Positions 1-8,077 of a stretch of DNA of 41,030 bases are shown here, one piece after another. Both the position numbers and the translations under genes were made by a program. Under the pieces are notes generated by a model. It saw only the letters and a list, made by a program, of their open reading frames with translations. It did no database searches and was not told where the DNA came from. The stretch comes from Limosilactobacillus ingluviei DSM 15946. GTDB taxonomy: Bacteria; Bacillota; Bacilli; Lactobacillales; Lactobacillaceae. Where the stretch lies: NCBI RefSeq assembly GCF_001435775.1, contig NZ_AZFK01000040.1:1-41030 (forward strand), read 5' to 3'. Position 1 is the first letter of the stretch. The number at the start of each line of letters is the position of its first letter.

Positions 1-71
1 TGGGGGTAGACCAATTATTCTTCTAAAAGTTCATCAGTACCAGTTGACGAAGAACCAAAATAAATTAGACC

Positions 72-100
72 TTGCAATCGGGTGAGGGATTGTGTATTAT
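72..100 (+). promoter_or_regulatory. Promoter of the tRNA-Tyr/tRNA-Gln unit
   Basis: TTGCAA (72-77) and TATTAT (95-100) are separated by 17 bp; an overlapping perfect TATAAT lies at 98-103. The first tRNA begins about 35 bp downstream. No gene can be supported in bases 1-71. Confidence 0.6.
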
Positions 101-139
101 AATATATGTTGATTGTTCAGATGAAACGATTAACCTTAC

Positions 140-222
140 GGAGGAGTAGCGAAGTCTGGTTAAACGCGACGGTCTGTAAAACCGTTCCTTCGGGTTCGGT
201 GGTTCGAATCCACTCTCCTCCA
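140..222 (+). tRNA. tRNA-Tyr (GTA)
   Basis: Cloverleaf read by eye: acceptor GGAGGAG (140-146) pairs with CTCCTCC (215-221), with discriminator A222. The anticodon loop CTGTAAA gives GTA. The long variable arm is typical of bacterial tRNA-Tyr and the T-loop TTCGAATC is present. CCA is not encoded. Confidence 0.97.
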
Positions 223-232
223 TTTTAATTAT

Positions 233-304
233 TGGGCTATGGCCAAGCGGTAAGGCAACGGTTTTTGGTACCGTCATGCGCTGGTTCGAATCCAGCTAGC
301 CCAA
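233..304 (+). tRNA. tRNA-Gln (TTG)
   Basis: Acceptor TGGGCTA (233-239) pairs with TAGCCCA (297-303). The anticodon stem ACGGT/ACCGT encloses the loop TTTTGGT, giving anticodon TTG. It lies 10 bp after tRNA-Tyr and is probably cotranscribed. CCA is not encoded. Confidence 0.97.
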
Positions 305-310
305 CTGACA

Positions 311-338
311 AAGTCGTCACGGTGGTGGCGGCTTTTTT
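311..338 (+). terminator. Rho-independent terminator of the tRNA unit
   Basis: AAGTCGTCAC (311-320) pairs with GTGGCGGCTT (325-334) over 10 bp including G-U pairs, followed by a T run. Confidence 0.8.
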
Positions 339-370
339 GTTTCTTTACGTTCAAGAAAGGAAGCTTCACC

Positions 371-1033
371 ATGCCAAAACAAGGTCAGTTTGCTCGCGTA
401 GCCAGGGCAAGTCATCACCGGACGTTAAAGGGGCGGATTCACCGCCAGCAGCGAACGATTGCGGATGGGCAGGGGCCAGATTTTTTAGTGGCCCGGTTTG
501 CCCTCACTGCGAAACGGCGGTTGCCCCCAGTGCTGCAGGAAAGTGCCCAGCGGTGCTTGCAAGAATTGGCACAGCCACTATTAGCGACGGGCGATGGTCA
601 AGCGGCGCTGACGACCTTGATGCAGACGGCCCAGGGACGGGTGCCTTGGCAGTTTTGGGCGCAAGTCAGCTTGGCGTGGCCGGTCTTAGCAGCCTTTTTG
701 CGTCGCGAAGTCCCAGCGGTTCCCCTCAAGCGGCGGGTCGAGCTGACAAAGCTTCTTAGTGCAGCGGAAGTTGATCAATTAATCGCGGCGCAGCTCAGCC
801 GCCAAGCGGCAGCGTTGACCCTGTTGCAGACCCAGCAAACGGAACAAATCGAAGCCTTGGCCCGGCAATTGCAACAGCAGTTTTGGCGGGCGGAGCACTT
901 AAATTGGGCCGCCGTGCAAGCTTTGTTGGGCCCCTTTCCCTTTGTGGCCGCGCCGGCGGTGGATGAGGGGACAGCGGCTTGGCTACGCCAGGTTGCGGCC
1001 TTTGATCCGGTGGCTTTTTTCAGTAACCAGTAA
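371..1033 (+). CDS. Hypothetical protein, basic N-terminus and coiled-coil-like C-terminal half
   Basis: A 220-residue protein that I do not recognise. It starts at ATG 371 behind an AAAGGAAG site. The first 30 residues are rich in Arg, His and Lys. The middle is hydrophobic and Leu/Ala-rich with several Trp. Residues about 135-170 are Gln/Leu/Ala-rich with a heptad-like pattern suggestive of a coiled coil. No signal peptide, no clear membrane helix and no catalytic motif are visible. It follows a tRNA terminator and precedes a racemase by about 60 bp, so it may share a transcript with the racemase. An overlapping open frame (232-759) begins inside tRNA-Gln and is less likely to be coding because it lacks a ribosome site. 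Real gene likely; function unknown. Confidence 0.7.
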   Translation: MPKQGQFARVARASHHRTLKGRIHRQQRTIADGQGPDFLVARFALTAKRRLPPVLQESAQRCLQELAQPLLATGDGQAALTTLMQTAQGRVPWQFWAQVSLAWPVLAAFLRREVPAVPLKRRVELTKLLSAAEVDQLIAAQLSRQAAALTLLQTQQTEQIEALARQLQQQFWRAEHLNWAAVQALLGPFPFVAAPAVDEGTAAWLRQVAAFDPVAFFSNQ

Positions 1034-1094
1034 AATGTGTTAAAATTAACAAGTAAATTGCGGGGCCGGGGGGCTCTAGCAGGGGAATGAGGTA

Positions 1095-1817
1095 ATGAAA
1101 ATGAAGCATTTCTTTACAGTGTTAGGTGGGATGGGGACCTTGGCCACGGAATCCTACGTGCGCTTATTGGATCAACGGACCCCGACGCATGCGGATCAGG
1201 ATTACTACGATTACATCGTGGTCAACCACGCGACGGTGCCGGATCGGACCAGTTGGATTTTGGATCACACAAAAGAAGATCCACGACCAGCCTTATTGGA
1301 AGATATTCGGCAGCAAAGTCTGTTGAAGCCAGACTTTTTTGTGTTAATTTGCAATACGGCCCACTACTTTTATGATGAATTGCAAGCCGCCACTTCGATT
1401 CCAATTTTGAACATGATCGAAGAGACGGTCAAAGAAATCAAGCACGTTACGCCGCAAGCCAAGAGGGTCGGCCTCTTGGCCACGCCGGGGACGATTCAAT
1501 CGGGCTTGTATGATGGGTATTTGACTAAGGCAGGCTATGAAATTGTCAAACCGACGCCGGAATTGCTAGCGGCGACTGAATCGTTGATCTACGATGACAT
1601 CAAGCAAGCGGGCCACTCGGACGGGGCGAAGTATCACCGGTTGGTGCAAGCGATGATTGAAGAGCAAGGCGCCGACGTGGTGATTTTGGGCTGTACGGAG
1701 TTATCGTATGCTGAAGAAATGGATCCCGAAACGGAATTTCCGGTTGTGGATTCGCAATCGACGATCATTGACCGGACGATTGAATTAGCTAAATGCCAAA
1801 AGTTAGGTCAGGACTAA
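1095..1817 (+). CDS. Aspartate/glutamate racemase family protein
   Basis: A 240-residue cytosolic member of the cofactor-independent Asp/Glu racemase family, which interconverts L- and D-amino acids using two cysteines. The N-terminus carries the family motif GGMG (residues 11-14). The two catalytic cysteines are in CNTAH (Cys86) and GCTEL (Cys200), so the enzyme looks complete. D-aspartate would feed the peptidoglycan crossbridge of many lactobacilli, but that substrate is inferred; glutamate racemase MurI is a more distant relative and less likely. ATG 1101 is an alternative start six bases downstream with similar spacing to the upstream purines. A strong terminator follows at 1825. Confidence 0.9.
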   Translation: MKMKHFFTVLGGMGTLATESYVRLLDQRTPTHADQDYYDYIVVNHATVPDRTSWILDHTKEDPRPALLEDIRQQSLLKPDFFVLICNTAHYFYDELQAATSIPILNMIEETVKEIKHVTPQAKRVGLLATPGTIQSGLYDGYLTKAGYEIVKPTPELLAATESLIYDDIKQAGHSDGAKYHRLVQAMIEEQGADVVILGCTELSYAEEMDPETEFPVVDSQSTIIDRTIELAKCQKLGQD

Positions 1818-1824
1818 CGGGGCT

Positions 1825-1867
1825 AAACAGGATCAAGGGAAGAAAAATTCGCTTGATCCTGTTTTTA
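1825..1867 (+). terminator. Rho-independent terminator after the racemase gene
   Basis: AAACAGGATCAAG (1825-1837) pairs perfectly with CTTGATCCTGTTT (1852-1864), followed by a T run. Confidence 0.9.
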
Positions 1868-1920
1868 ATTTGGACCATTCCGTTCCCAACGAGGCCAAAA
1901 ATGCCAATGGGCACTAAAAA

Positions 1921-1952
1921 AATTGGTAGCCCAATTTGGCAAGTGTTAAAAT
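1921..1952 (+). promoter_or_regulatory. Promoter of the GntR-pncB-nadE cluster with a possible operator
   Basis: TTGGTA (1923-1928), an 18-bp spacer and TAAAAT (1947-1952). An inverted repeat AATTGG-TAGC-CCAATT (1921-1936) covers the -35 element and is a candidate operator for the GntR protein encoded just downstream. Confidence 0.5.
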
Positions 1953-2000
1953 AGAGGATAAACATCCAACCGACATTTATAAGGAGAGGAGCAATGACGC

Positions 2001-2702
2001 ATGGGATCACCAGTCTACATTCAAATTCATAATGAATTACGCGAAAATATTGAAGCCGGGAAATGGCAAATCGGTGAAAAAATTCCGGCGGAACGGGAAT
2101 TAGCCGCGGAATTTGGGGTGAGTCGGATGACCTTGCGCCAAGCGATTCAAACCTTAGTCGACGATGGGATCTTAGAGCGCCGCGTGGGCGCCGGGACGTA
2201 CGTTGCCAATCGCAAGGTCCAAGAGAAAATGGCGGGGGTTACCAGTTTTACGGAATTGATGCAAGCCCTGGGCAAGGAACCATCGAGCAAGACGATTTCG
2301 TATCATTTGACCTTTCCATCACAAAATGAGGCCGAAACCCTGCATTTACAACCTGGGGAACGGGTCTTGCGGATGGAACGGATCCGCTATGGCAATCAAA
2401 TCCCGATTTGCTACGAAGCCGCGACGATTCCAGCGTCGTTAGTCGAAGGGTTCAGTAAAGAAGAGATTACGACCTCCTTTTTCAAGACTTTGGCGGATAA
2501 GGCCAACCTTTACCCGGGGCATGCAACCCAAGCCGTTTCAGCGGTAAGTGCCACTGAACGGATTGCCGAATACCTCGGAATTCGCCGGGGGGATGCGTTA
2601 TTGCGGATGAATCAAGTGTCGTATTTGCAGGATGGCCGGCCGTTTGAATACGTCCACTCGCAATATGTTGGCAACCGGTTTGAATTTGTGTTGGAAAAGT
2701 AG
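2001..2702 (+). CDS. GntR-family (HutC/UTRA-type) transcriptional regulator
   Basis: A 233-residue DNA-binding repressor or activator. Residues 1-75 form a winged helix-turn-helix: YIQIHNELRENI, then the GntR signature around LAAEFGVSRMTLRQAI and the wing GILERRVGAGTYV. Residues about 90-230 match a UTRA ligand-binding domain (ERVLRMERIRYGNQ, FEYVHSQYVGNRFEF). The start at 2001 sits 9-10 bases after AAGGAGAGGAG; ATG 1994 is out of frame and meets an early stop. It is 62 bp upstream of pncB and nadE, so it may control NAD salvage in response to a small ligand; that target is inferred from position only. In many Firmicutes NAD genes are instead controlled by NiaR, which makes this pairing worth noting. 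Confidence 0.9.
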   Translation: MGSPVYIQIHNELRENIEAGKWQIGEKIPAERELAAEFGVSRMTLRQAIQTLVDDGILERRVGAGTYVANRKVQEKMAGVTSFTELMQALGKEPSSKTISYHLTFPSQNEAETLHLQPGERVLRMERIRYGNQIPICYEAATIPASLVEGFSKEEITTSFFKTLADKANLYPGHATQAVSAVSATERIAEYLGIRRGDALLRMNQVSYLQDGRPFEYVHSQYVGNRFEFVLEK

Positions 2703-2764
2703 CGGGAAATGACTGACGAAGGTTATCAGGGCCTGCAACCAAGAATTGAGATTAGGAGAAAATC

Positions 2765-4243
2765 ATGGAATACTTATACCCCGACGATAGCTTAATTTTG
2801 CATACGGATGCTTATGAATTAACGATGATGCAAACCTACTGGAAGCAAGGAATTGGTGATCGGAAGGCGGTCTTTGAAGCGTTCTTTCGGAAGATGCCCT
2901 TTAAAAACGGTTATGCCGTTTTTGCGGGTTTGAGCCGGATTATTGAGTACTTGAAAAATTTGCGTTTTACGGCCACCGATATTGAATACTTACGGTCCAC
3001 GGGCATGTTTGATCCGGCCTTTTTGGATTATCTGGCGGACTTTAAGTTCCAAGGGACGCTCCGGAGCGTTGTGGAAGGGGAATTGGTCTTTAATCACGAA
3101 CCAATCTTACAAGTAGAAGGGAATTTGCTGGAAACGTCCCTGGTCGAAACGGCCCTGTTAAACGTGATTAACTTCCAAATTATGATTGCCACCAAGGCTT
3201 CCCGGGTTAAGTCCGTGGTGGGTGATCAACTGCTGATGGAATTTGGGACCCGGCGCGCCCAGGAATTTGATGCCGCGTTGTGGGGGACCCGGGCGGCCTA
3301 CATTGGTGGGTTTGATGCCACTAGCAACGTGCGGGCCGGCAAGCTGTTCGGGATTCCGATTTCTGGGACCCATGCCCACGCGTTGGTACAAACTTACCGT
3401 GATGAATATACGGCCTTTAAGGCCTATGCCCAAACTCATCACGATTGTGTCTTTTTGGTTGATACCTTCGATACCTTAAAGAGTGGGGTGCCAACGGCAA
3501 TTCGGGTCGCGAAGGAATTTGGGGACCGGATCAACTTCCAAGGGGTGCGGATTGACAGTGGGGATATGGCCTATCTGTCTAAGCAAGTGCGGAAAATGCT
3601 GGATGAAGCGGGCTTCCCGGAGGCCAAAATCTTCGCTTCCAATGATTTGGATGAAAAGACAATTCAAAACCTCAAGATGCAAGGCGCTAAGATTGATGCC
3701 TGGGGGGTGGGCACCAAGCTGATTACTTCTTATGATCAACCAACTTTGGGCGCCGTGTACAAGTTAGTTTCGGTTGAAAATGACCAGGGCGAAATGGTCG
3801 ATACGATGAAGCTCTCCAACAACGTCACTAAGGTATCAACGCCAGGGAAGCACCAGGTTTGGCGGATTACCGACCGGGCCGACGGCAAGAGCGAAGGGGA
3901 TTACGTGACCCTCGCGGACGAAGATCCGCGGCAATTAGACTCTTTGTACATGTTTGACCCACAATTTACCTTCTTGCACAAGACGGTGAAGGACTTTGTG
4001 GCCCGGCCGCTCTTGCAAGATATCTTTGTGGATGGGGAATTGGTCTATGATGAACCAAGCTTGGATGAAATCAAACATTCGCATCAAGAGCGCTTAAACC
4101 GCCTGTGGGATGAATATAAGCGGGATCTTAATCCTGAAGTTTACCCAGTTGACCTGTCGCAAAAGTGCTATGACAATAAGATGGCATTGATTGCCCAAAT
4201 TCATGATTACGTGCAAGCATTAGGGGAAGAACAAGATGACTAA
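2765..4243 (+). CDS. pncB: Nicotinate phosphoribosyltransferase
   Basis: A 492-residue enzyme of NAD salvage: nicotinate plus PRPP (with ATP) gives nicotinate mononucleotide. Recognised from the family core: [15 protein letters not shown] near the N-terminus, [12 protein letters not shown] with the phospho-accepting histidine, [28 protein letters not shown] for the phosphate-binding region, and [20 protein letters not shown]. Length is normal for the Gram-positive type. The ribosome site is AGGAG eight to nine bases before the ATG. The stop overlaps the start of nadE by 8 bp, so translation is probably coupled. The enzyme joining these two steps (NadD) is not in the window. Confidence 0.96.
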   Translation: MEYLYPDDSLILHTDAYELTMMQTYWKQGIGDRKAVFEAFFRKMPFKNGYAVFAGLSRIIEYLKNLRFTATDIEYLRSTGMFDPAFLDYLADFKFQGTLRSVVEGELVFNHEPILQVEGNLLETSLVETALLNVINFQIMIATKASRVKSVVGDQLLMEFGTRRAQEFDAALWGTRAAYIGGFDATSNVRAGKLFGIPISGTHAHALVQTYRDEYTAFKAYAQTHHDCVFLVDTFDTLKSGVPTAIRVAKEFGDRINFQGVRIDSGDMAYLSKQVRKMLDEAGFPEAKIFASNDLDEKTIQNLKMQGAKIDAWGVGTKLITSYDQPTLGAVYKLVSVENDQGEMVDTMKLSNNVTKVSTPGKHQVWRITDRADGKSEGDYVTLADEDPRQLDSLYMFDPQFTFLHKTVKDFVARPLLQDIFVDGELVYDEPSLDEIKHSHQERLNRLWDEYKRDLNPEVYPVDLSQKCYDNKMALIAQIHDYVQALGEEQDD

Positions 4244-5063
4244 ACAAACCGAAATTATCGCGGCCCTCGAGGTACAGGCTAAGATTGATCCGACCGCAGA
4301 AATCAAGCGCCGGGTGCAATTTATCCAAGACTACTTACGTCAAACGGGAATGAAGACCTTAGTGTTGGGCATTTCTGGGGGACAAGATTCATCCTTGGCG
4401 GGGCGCTTAGCGCAACTGGCGGTAGAAGGCTTGCGAGCCGCAACCAAGGATCCAGCTTACCAATTCATTGCCGTGCGCTTGCCTTATGGCGAACAAGCTG
4501 ATGAAGCCGATGCGATGAGTGCAATCAATGACTTTATTCACCCCGATCAAACCGTGCGGGTAAATATCAAGCCGGCCACCGACGCCATGTTGGCCAGTCT
4601 GGAAGCGGCCGGGGAGACCATCTCGGACTTTAATAAGGGCAACATCAAGGCCCGCCAGCGGATGATCGCCCAATACGCGATTGCGGGGGCCCACCGGGGC
4701 GCGGTGATTGGCACGGATCACGCTGCCGAAGCTGTGACGGGCTTTTACACCAAGTTTGGGGATGGTGGGGCCGACCTAACGCCTTTGACGGGGCTGACCA
4801 AACGGCAAGGGCGCGCCTTACTAGTCGCCCTAAACGCCCCGGCGCACCTATATGAAAAGACCCCGACGGCGGATCTGGAAGAAGAGCGACCAGCCTTGCC
4901 AGATGAACAGGCTTTGGGGGTTACTTACCAACAAATTGATGATTATCTGGAAGGCCAGCCCGTGGCCGCGGCCGCAGCAGCCAAAATCGAAGCTTGGTAT
5001 CAAAAGACGGGCCATAAGCGCCACTTGCCCGTGGCCCCCCAAGACACGTGGTGGCGCCAGTAG
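4236..5063 (+). CDS. nadE: Ammonia-dependent NAD+ synthetase
   Basis: A 275-residue N-type ATP pyrophosphatase that amidates nicotinate adenine dinucleotide to NAD using ATP and ammonia. The PP-loop is SGGQDSSL near residue 48. Later motifs are [22 protein letters not shown] and the C-terminal lid region [19 protein letters not shown]. There is no glutaminase domain, and the length matches the short bacterial NH3-dependent form. It overlaps pncB by 8 bp and lies 15 bp upstream of tex, consistent with one operon. Confidence 0.96.
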   Translation: MTKQTEIIAALEVQAKIDPTAEIKRRVQFIQDYLRQTGMKTLVLGISGGQDSSLAGRLAQLAVEGLRAATKDPAYQFIAVRLPYGEQADEADAMSAINDFIHPDQTVRVNIKPATDAMLASLEAAGETISDFNKGNIKARQRMIAQYAIAGAHRGAVIGTDHAAEAVTGFYTKFGDGGADLTPLTGLTKRQGRALLVALNAPAHLYEKTPTADLEEERPALPDEQALGVTYQQIDDYLEGQPVAAAAAAKIEAWYQKTGHKRHLPVAPQDTWWRQ

Positions 5064-5078
5064 ATTAAGAGGTGAAGC

Positions 5079-7244
5079 ATGGAGAACCAACTTGTTAAGC
5101 AAGTCGCTTCGGCCTTACCAGCTTACCAAAGCTGGCAGGTCGAAGCGGCTTTGCAGTTAATGGATGAAGGCAATACGATTCCATTTATTGCCCGGTACCG
5201 TAAGGAAAAGACCGGGACCTTGGATGAAGTTGCCCTGCAAGAAATTCAAACTAGTTACCACAAGGCCAGTGAGCTGTGGGCCCGCAAGCAAACGGTGCTC
5301 AAGGCAATTGAAGAAGCTGGCCAACTGACGCCAAAGTTGACGGCGCAGGTGCAAGCCGCGCCGGACCTGGCTACGGTGGAAGACCTGTACTTACCGTATA
5401 AACAGAAACGGCAAACCAAGGCACAGGTGGCCAAACAACAAGGGCTCCAGCCGCTGGCCAATTGGCTGCTGACTTATTCGGCCACTGCACCAGCTCAGGA
5501 AGCCGCCAAATACGTCCAGGGAGAAGTGGCTGATGCCGACCAAGCTTTGGCGGGGGCCCATGAGATCCTGGCGGAAGCGATCAGTGAAATGAGCTCGGTC
5601 CGGGCCTGGCTGCGGAATTTTGCCCAGCAGCATGGGCAAATTGAAACCGCGGTAAAAAAGGATGGCGCGACGCTGGATGAGCGCGGGGTTTACCAACAAT
5701 ACTATGATTTTAGCGCACCAGTCCAAGAGATGACTTCTTACCGGACCTTAGCGATCAACCGGGGAGAAAGCGAGAAAGTCTTGCGCGTGAAGCTGCTCCT
5801 GGACGAAGCAACGGTCCAAAACTATCTGAATTTCCGCTTGATCGGCAGTCACGAAGCCAGTCCGGCCGCCGCCTTGGTGAAGCAAGCGGCCCTGGATGCC
5901 TACCGGCGGTTCCTGTTGCCGGCGACGGAGCGCGAAATTCGCCGGCAATTGACGGACCAAGCCAACCAACAGGCGATTACGGTGTTTGGTGAAAACCTCT
6001 ACCACTTGTTAATGCAAGCTCCACTAAAGGGCAAGGTTGTCTTAGGCTTTGACCCGGCCTACCGGACCGGGTGCAAGTTGGCGGTCTTGGATCAAAACGG
6101 GAAGCTGTTGGAAACTGCCGTGATCTATCCCCATGCCCCCGCGCCGGCAGCTAAGCGGGCCAAGGCCGGGGCAGAATTACGCGCCCTGATTGAAAAATAC
6201 CAAGTGGAAATGGTGGCGATCGGGAATGGAACGGCCAGCCGGGAGTCCGAGCAATTTGTTGCGGCGGAGTTAAAGCAACTGTCACGGCCCGTTTACTATG
6301 TGATTGTCAATGAAGCCGGCGCGTCCGTTTATTCGGCCAGCCAAGCGGCCCGCGACGAGTTCCCAGCCCTGACGGTCGAAAAGCGTAGTGCCATCAGTAT
6401 CGGGCGCCGCTTACAAGATCCGTTGGCCGAACTGGTGAAAATTGATCCCCAAGCAATTGGCGTGGGCCAATACCAACACGATTTACCGACCGGTGAACTT
6501 AAGGCCGAGTTGGCGGCGGTGATTGAGCGGGCGGTTAATCAGGTGGGCGTGAACCTGAATACGGCCAGTGCTCAATTATTGACCCATATTTCCGGCCTGT
6601 CCGCTGCGATTGCCAAAAATATCGTCAATTATCGGGAACAAAATGGGGCTTACACGGACCGGCAACAATTACTGAAGGTTAGTCGCTTGGGGCCGAAAGC
6701 CTTTGAGCAGGCCGCCGGCTTCTTGCGGATTATTGATGGGGCCAATCCCCTGGATAATACCGATGTGCACCCGGAAAGCTATCCTTTGGCCCGCCAGGTA
6801 TTAGCGGCGGCCAACGTCAGTCCTGCGCAACTGGGGAGTGCAGCGGCCAATCAGCGTTTGCAGGCCTTGCCAATTACTCAGTTTACTAGCGAGGCCATTG
6901 GGGATGTCACCGTTAAAGACGTGATTGATGATTTGATGAAGCCGGGCCGGGACCTGCGGGATACGATGCCGGCGCCACTGTTGCGGCAAGACGTTTTGAC
7001 ATTGGCGGATCTGAAACCGGGGATGCAGCTGCAAGGAACGGTTCGCAATGTGGTGGACTTTGGCGCCTTTGTGGACATTGGGGTAAAACACGATGGGTTA
7101 GTCCACATTTCGCGCTTAACGAAGCAATTTGTCAATGATCCACGACAGGTGGTGGCCGTCGGTGATATTGTCACGGTCTGGGTTCAATCCGTTGACTTGA
7201 AGCGGGAACGGATTCAGCTGACCATGTTGGCCCCGAATGACTAA
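5079..7244 (+). CDS. tex: Tex-like RNA-binding protein with S1 domain
   Basis: A 721-residue cytosolic nucleic-acid-binding protein of the Tex/YdcI family. Domains in order: an N-terminal helical Tex region (ARYRKEKTGTLDE near residue 32), a YqgF/RNase H-like fold (VLGFDPAYRTGCKLAVLD near residue 320), helix-hairpin-helix segments (LNTASAQLLTHISGLS, SRLGPKAFEQAAGFLRI), and a C-terminal S1 domain (GTVRNVVDFGAFVDIGVKHD with GLVHIS). The family affects transcription and RNA metabolism, but its exact job in lactobacilli is not settled. It starts behind GAGGTG 15 bp after nadE, and its stop overlaps sprT by 8 bp. Confidence 0.95.
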   Translation: MENQLVKQVASALPAYQSWQVEAALQLMDEGNTIPFIARYRKEKTGTLDEVALQEIQTSYHKASELWARKQTVLKAIEEAGQLTPKLTAQVQAAPDLATVEDLYLPYKQKRQTKAQVAKQQGLQPLANWLLTYSATAPAQEAAKYVQGEVADADQALAGAHEILAEAISEMSSVRAWLRNFAQQHGQIETAVKKDGATLDERGVYQQYYDFSAPVQEMTSYRTLAINRGESEKVLRVKLLLDEATVQNYLNFRLIGSHEASPAAALVKQAALDAYRRFLLPATEREIRRQLTDQANQQAITVFGENLYHLLMQAPLKGKVVLGFDPAYRTGCKLAVLDQNGKLLETAVIYPHAPAPAAKRAKAGAELRALIEKYQVEMVAIGNGTASRESEQFVAAELKQLSRPVYYVIVNEAGASVYSASQAARDEFPALTVEKRSAISIGRRLQDPLAELVKIDPQAIGVGQYQHDLPTGELKAELAAVIERAVNQVGVNLNTASAQLLTHISGLSAAIAKNIVNYREQNGAYTDRQQLLKVSRLGPKAFEQAAGFLRIIDGANPLDNTDVHPESYPLARQVLAAANVSPAQLGSAAANQRLQALPITQFTSEAIGDVTVKDVIDDLMKPGRDLRDTMPAPLLRQDVLTLADLKPGMQLQGTVRNVVDFGAFVDIGVKHDGLVHISRLTKQFVNDPRQVVAVGDIVTVWVQSVDLKRERIQLTMLAPND

Positions 7245-7710
7245 TCAAGAGCTCTTGGCCTATACCCAGGCCTGGTCGTTAGCGGCCTTTCAGCGCCCTT
7301 TTCGCCACCAGATTTATTTCAACCGGCGCCTAAAGACAACCGGGGGCCGCTACCACTTAAGTGACCACCACATTGATATTAACCCCTTGATGTTGGAAGA
7401 ATTTGATTTGGCCAATTTAAAACGGGTGGTGCTACACGAGTTGTGTCACTACCATTTGCACCTGACCGGGCGCGGCTACCAACACCGGGACCAGGATTTT
7501 AAGCAACTCTTGGCGGCGGTTGGTGGAGCCCGGTATGCCCCACGCACCAGCCAGCGGCGCCGGGTTCAAGCGCAGCAGCGCTACTGTTACCAATGCCAAG
7601 CCTGCGGGATTAGATATTGGCGCAAGCGGCGGGTAAATTTGGCCCGTTACCGTTGTGGCCGGTGCCGGGGGCGGCTGGTTCTTGAGAAAATAGAAAAAAC
7701 TTCACGGTAA
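7237..7710 (+). CDS. SprT-like zinc metalloprotease-fold protein
   Basis: A 157-residue SprT/YdjL-like protein. The gluzincin motif HELCH is followed by YHLHLTGRGYQHRDQDF, so both zinc histidines and the glutamate are present. The C-terminal third has two CxxC-type pairs (CYQC/CQAC and CGRC) forming a probable zinc ribbon. SprT-like proteins resemble the eukaryotic DNA-protein-crosslink protease Spartan; activity of the bacterial form is poorly known. The start codon overlaps the tex stop by 8 bp, which implies translational coupling, an arrangement I know from other lactobacilli. The last gene of the cluster: the next promoter serves tRNA-Leu. Confidence 0.9.
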   Translation: MTNQELLAYTQAWSLAAFQRPFRHQIYFNRRLKTTGGRYHLSDHHIDINPLMLEEFDLANLKRVVLHELCHYHLHLTGRGYQHRDQDFKQLLAAVGGARYAPRTSQRRRVQAQQRYCYQCQACGIRYWRKRRVNLARYRCGRCRGRLVLEKIEKTSR

Positions 7711-7713
7711 GCC

Positions 7714-7742
7714 TTGCCAACAGCTAAGTTATTTGATAATAT
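7714..7742 (+). promoter_or_regulatory. Promoter of tRNA-Leu
   Basis: TTGCCA (7714-7719), exactly 17 bp, then TAATAT (7737-7742), 13 bp before the tRNA 5' end. Confidence 0.65.
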
Positions 7743-7755
7743 ATTATCTGTTGAC

Positions 7756-7841
7756 GCGGCAGTGGCGGAACTGGCAGACGCGCAAGATTAAGGATCTTGT
7801 GGTCGTTTTAGACCGTGGAGGTTCGAGTCCTCTTTGCCGCA
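7756..7841 (+). tRNA. tRNA-Leu (AAG)
   Basis: Acceptor GCGGCAG (7756-7762) pairs with TTGCCGC (7834-7840), discriminator A. A long variable arm (TGGTCGTTTTAGACC) marks a class II tRNA. The anticodon stem CAAGA/TCTTG encloses loop TTAAGGA (7788-7794), giving anticodon AAG at 7790-7792. A34 would need deamination to inosine to read CUC and CUU efficiently; a TadA gene lies at 37976. Confidence 0.93.
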
Positions 7842-7848
7842 CTACTAA

Positions 7849-7885
7849 GCTCTCATGACGATTTGATCGTTGTGGGGGCTTTTTT
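7849..7885 (+). terminator. Terminator of tRNA-Leu
   Basis: GCTCTCATGACGAT (7849-7862) pairs with ATCGTTGTGGGGGC (7866-7879), 14 bp with several G-U pairs, followed by a T run. Confidence 0.8.
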
Positions 7886-7930
7886 GTTGGTTAAATCATG
7901 AAGGTTTCCTTAATTTGTTGAAGTCAACCC

Positions 7931-7959
7931 TTATCATCCTGAAATGAAAGCGCTATACT
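7931..7959 (+). promoter_or_regulatory. lacL promoter with overlapping CcpA cre site
   Basis: TTATCA (7931-7936), 17-bp spacer, TATACT (7954-7959). A cre-like sequence ATGAAAGCGCTATA (7944-7957) fills the spacer and -10, matching the catabolite-responsive consensus except at its right end. CcpA bound here would block RNA polymerase, so glucose repression of lacLM is expected. Confidence 0.7.
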
Positions 7960-7965
7960 GGAATG

Positions 7966-8077
7966 GTAAACATTTAGTAAAAAAACTAAGTGTAAGAGAT
8001 GTCACCACTAGGTCGCCAGGTGGCCTAAGCGAAAGGGCTTTAGGCTGTCCGCGCTAGGATGAGGAGGTTTTTTGTTG
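7966..8077 (+). other. Structured 5' leader of lacL
   Basis: About 110 nt of leader carrying two hairpins that share one arm: CTAGG (8008-8012) with CCTAAG (8024-8029), or CCTAAGC (8024-8030) with GCTTTAGG (8037-8044). They cannot form together. A possible 9-codon frame (7999-8028) lacks a properly spaced ribosome site. No known riboswitch class recognised. Confidence 0.35.

Noticed and set aside
15-120. Minus-strand frame ending in TGTDELLEE near the left edge
   Set aside because: It would have to begin in the tRNA promoter region and has no start codon; not a gene on the evidence available.
232-759. Long plus-strand open frame overlapping tRNA-Gln and the hypothetical gene
   Set aside because: It begins within a tRNA, has no ribosome site and overlaps the better-supported frame at 371.
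7788-7794. Reading the tRNA-Leu anticodon as TAA
   Set aside because: That would need a shifted 7-nt loop; the standard 5-bp stem CAAGA/TCTTG places AAG at 34-36.
7945-8058. Plus-strand frame of about 37 codons starting MKALYWNGKH upstream of lacL
   Set aside because: Its start resembles zinc dehydrogenases, but the frame contains the lacL -10 and cre and has no ribosome site, so it would not be transcribed from that promoter.
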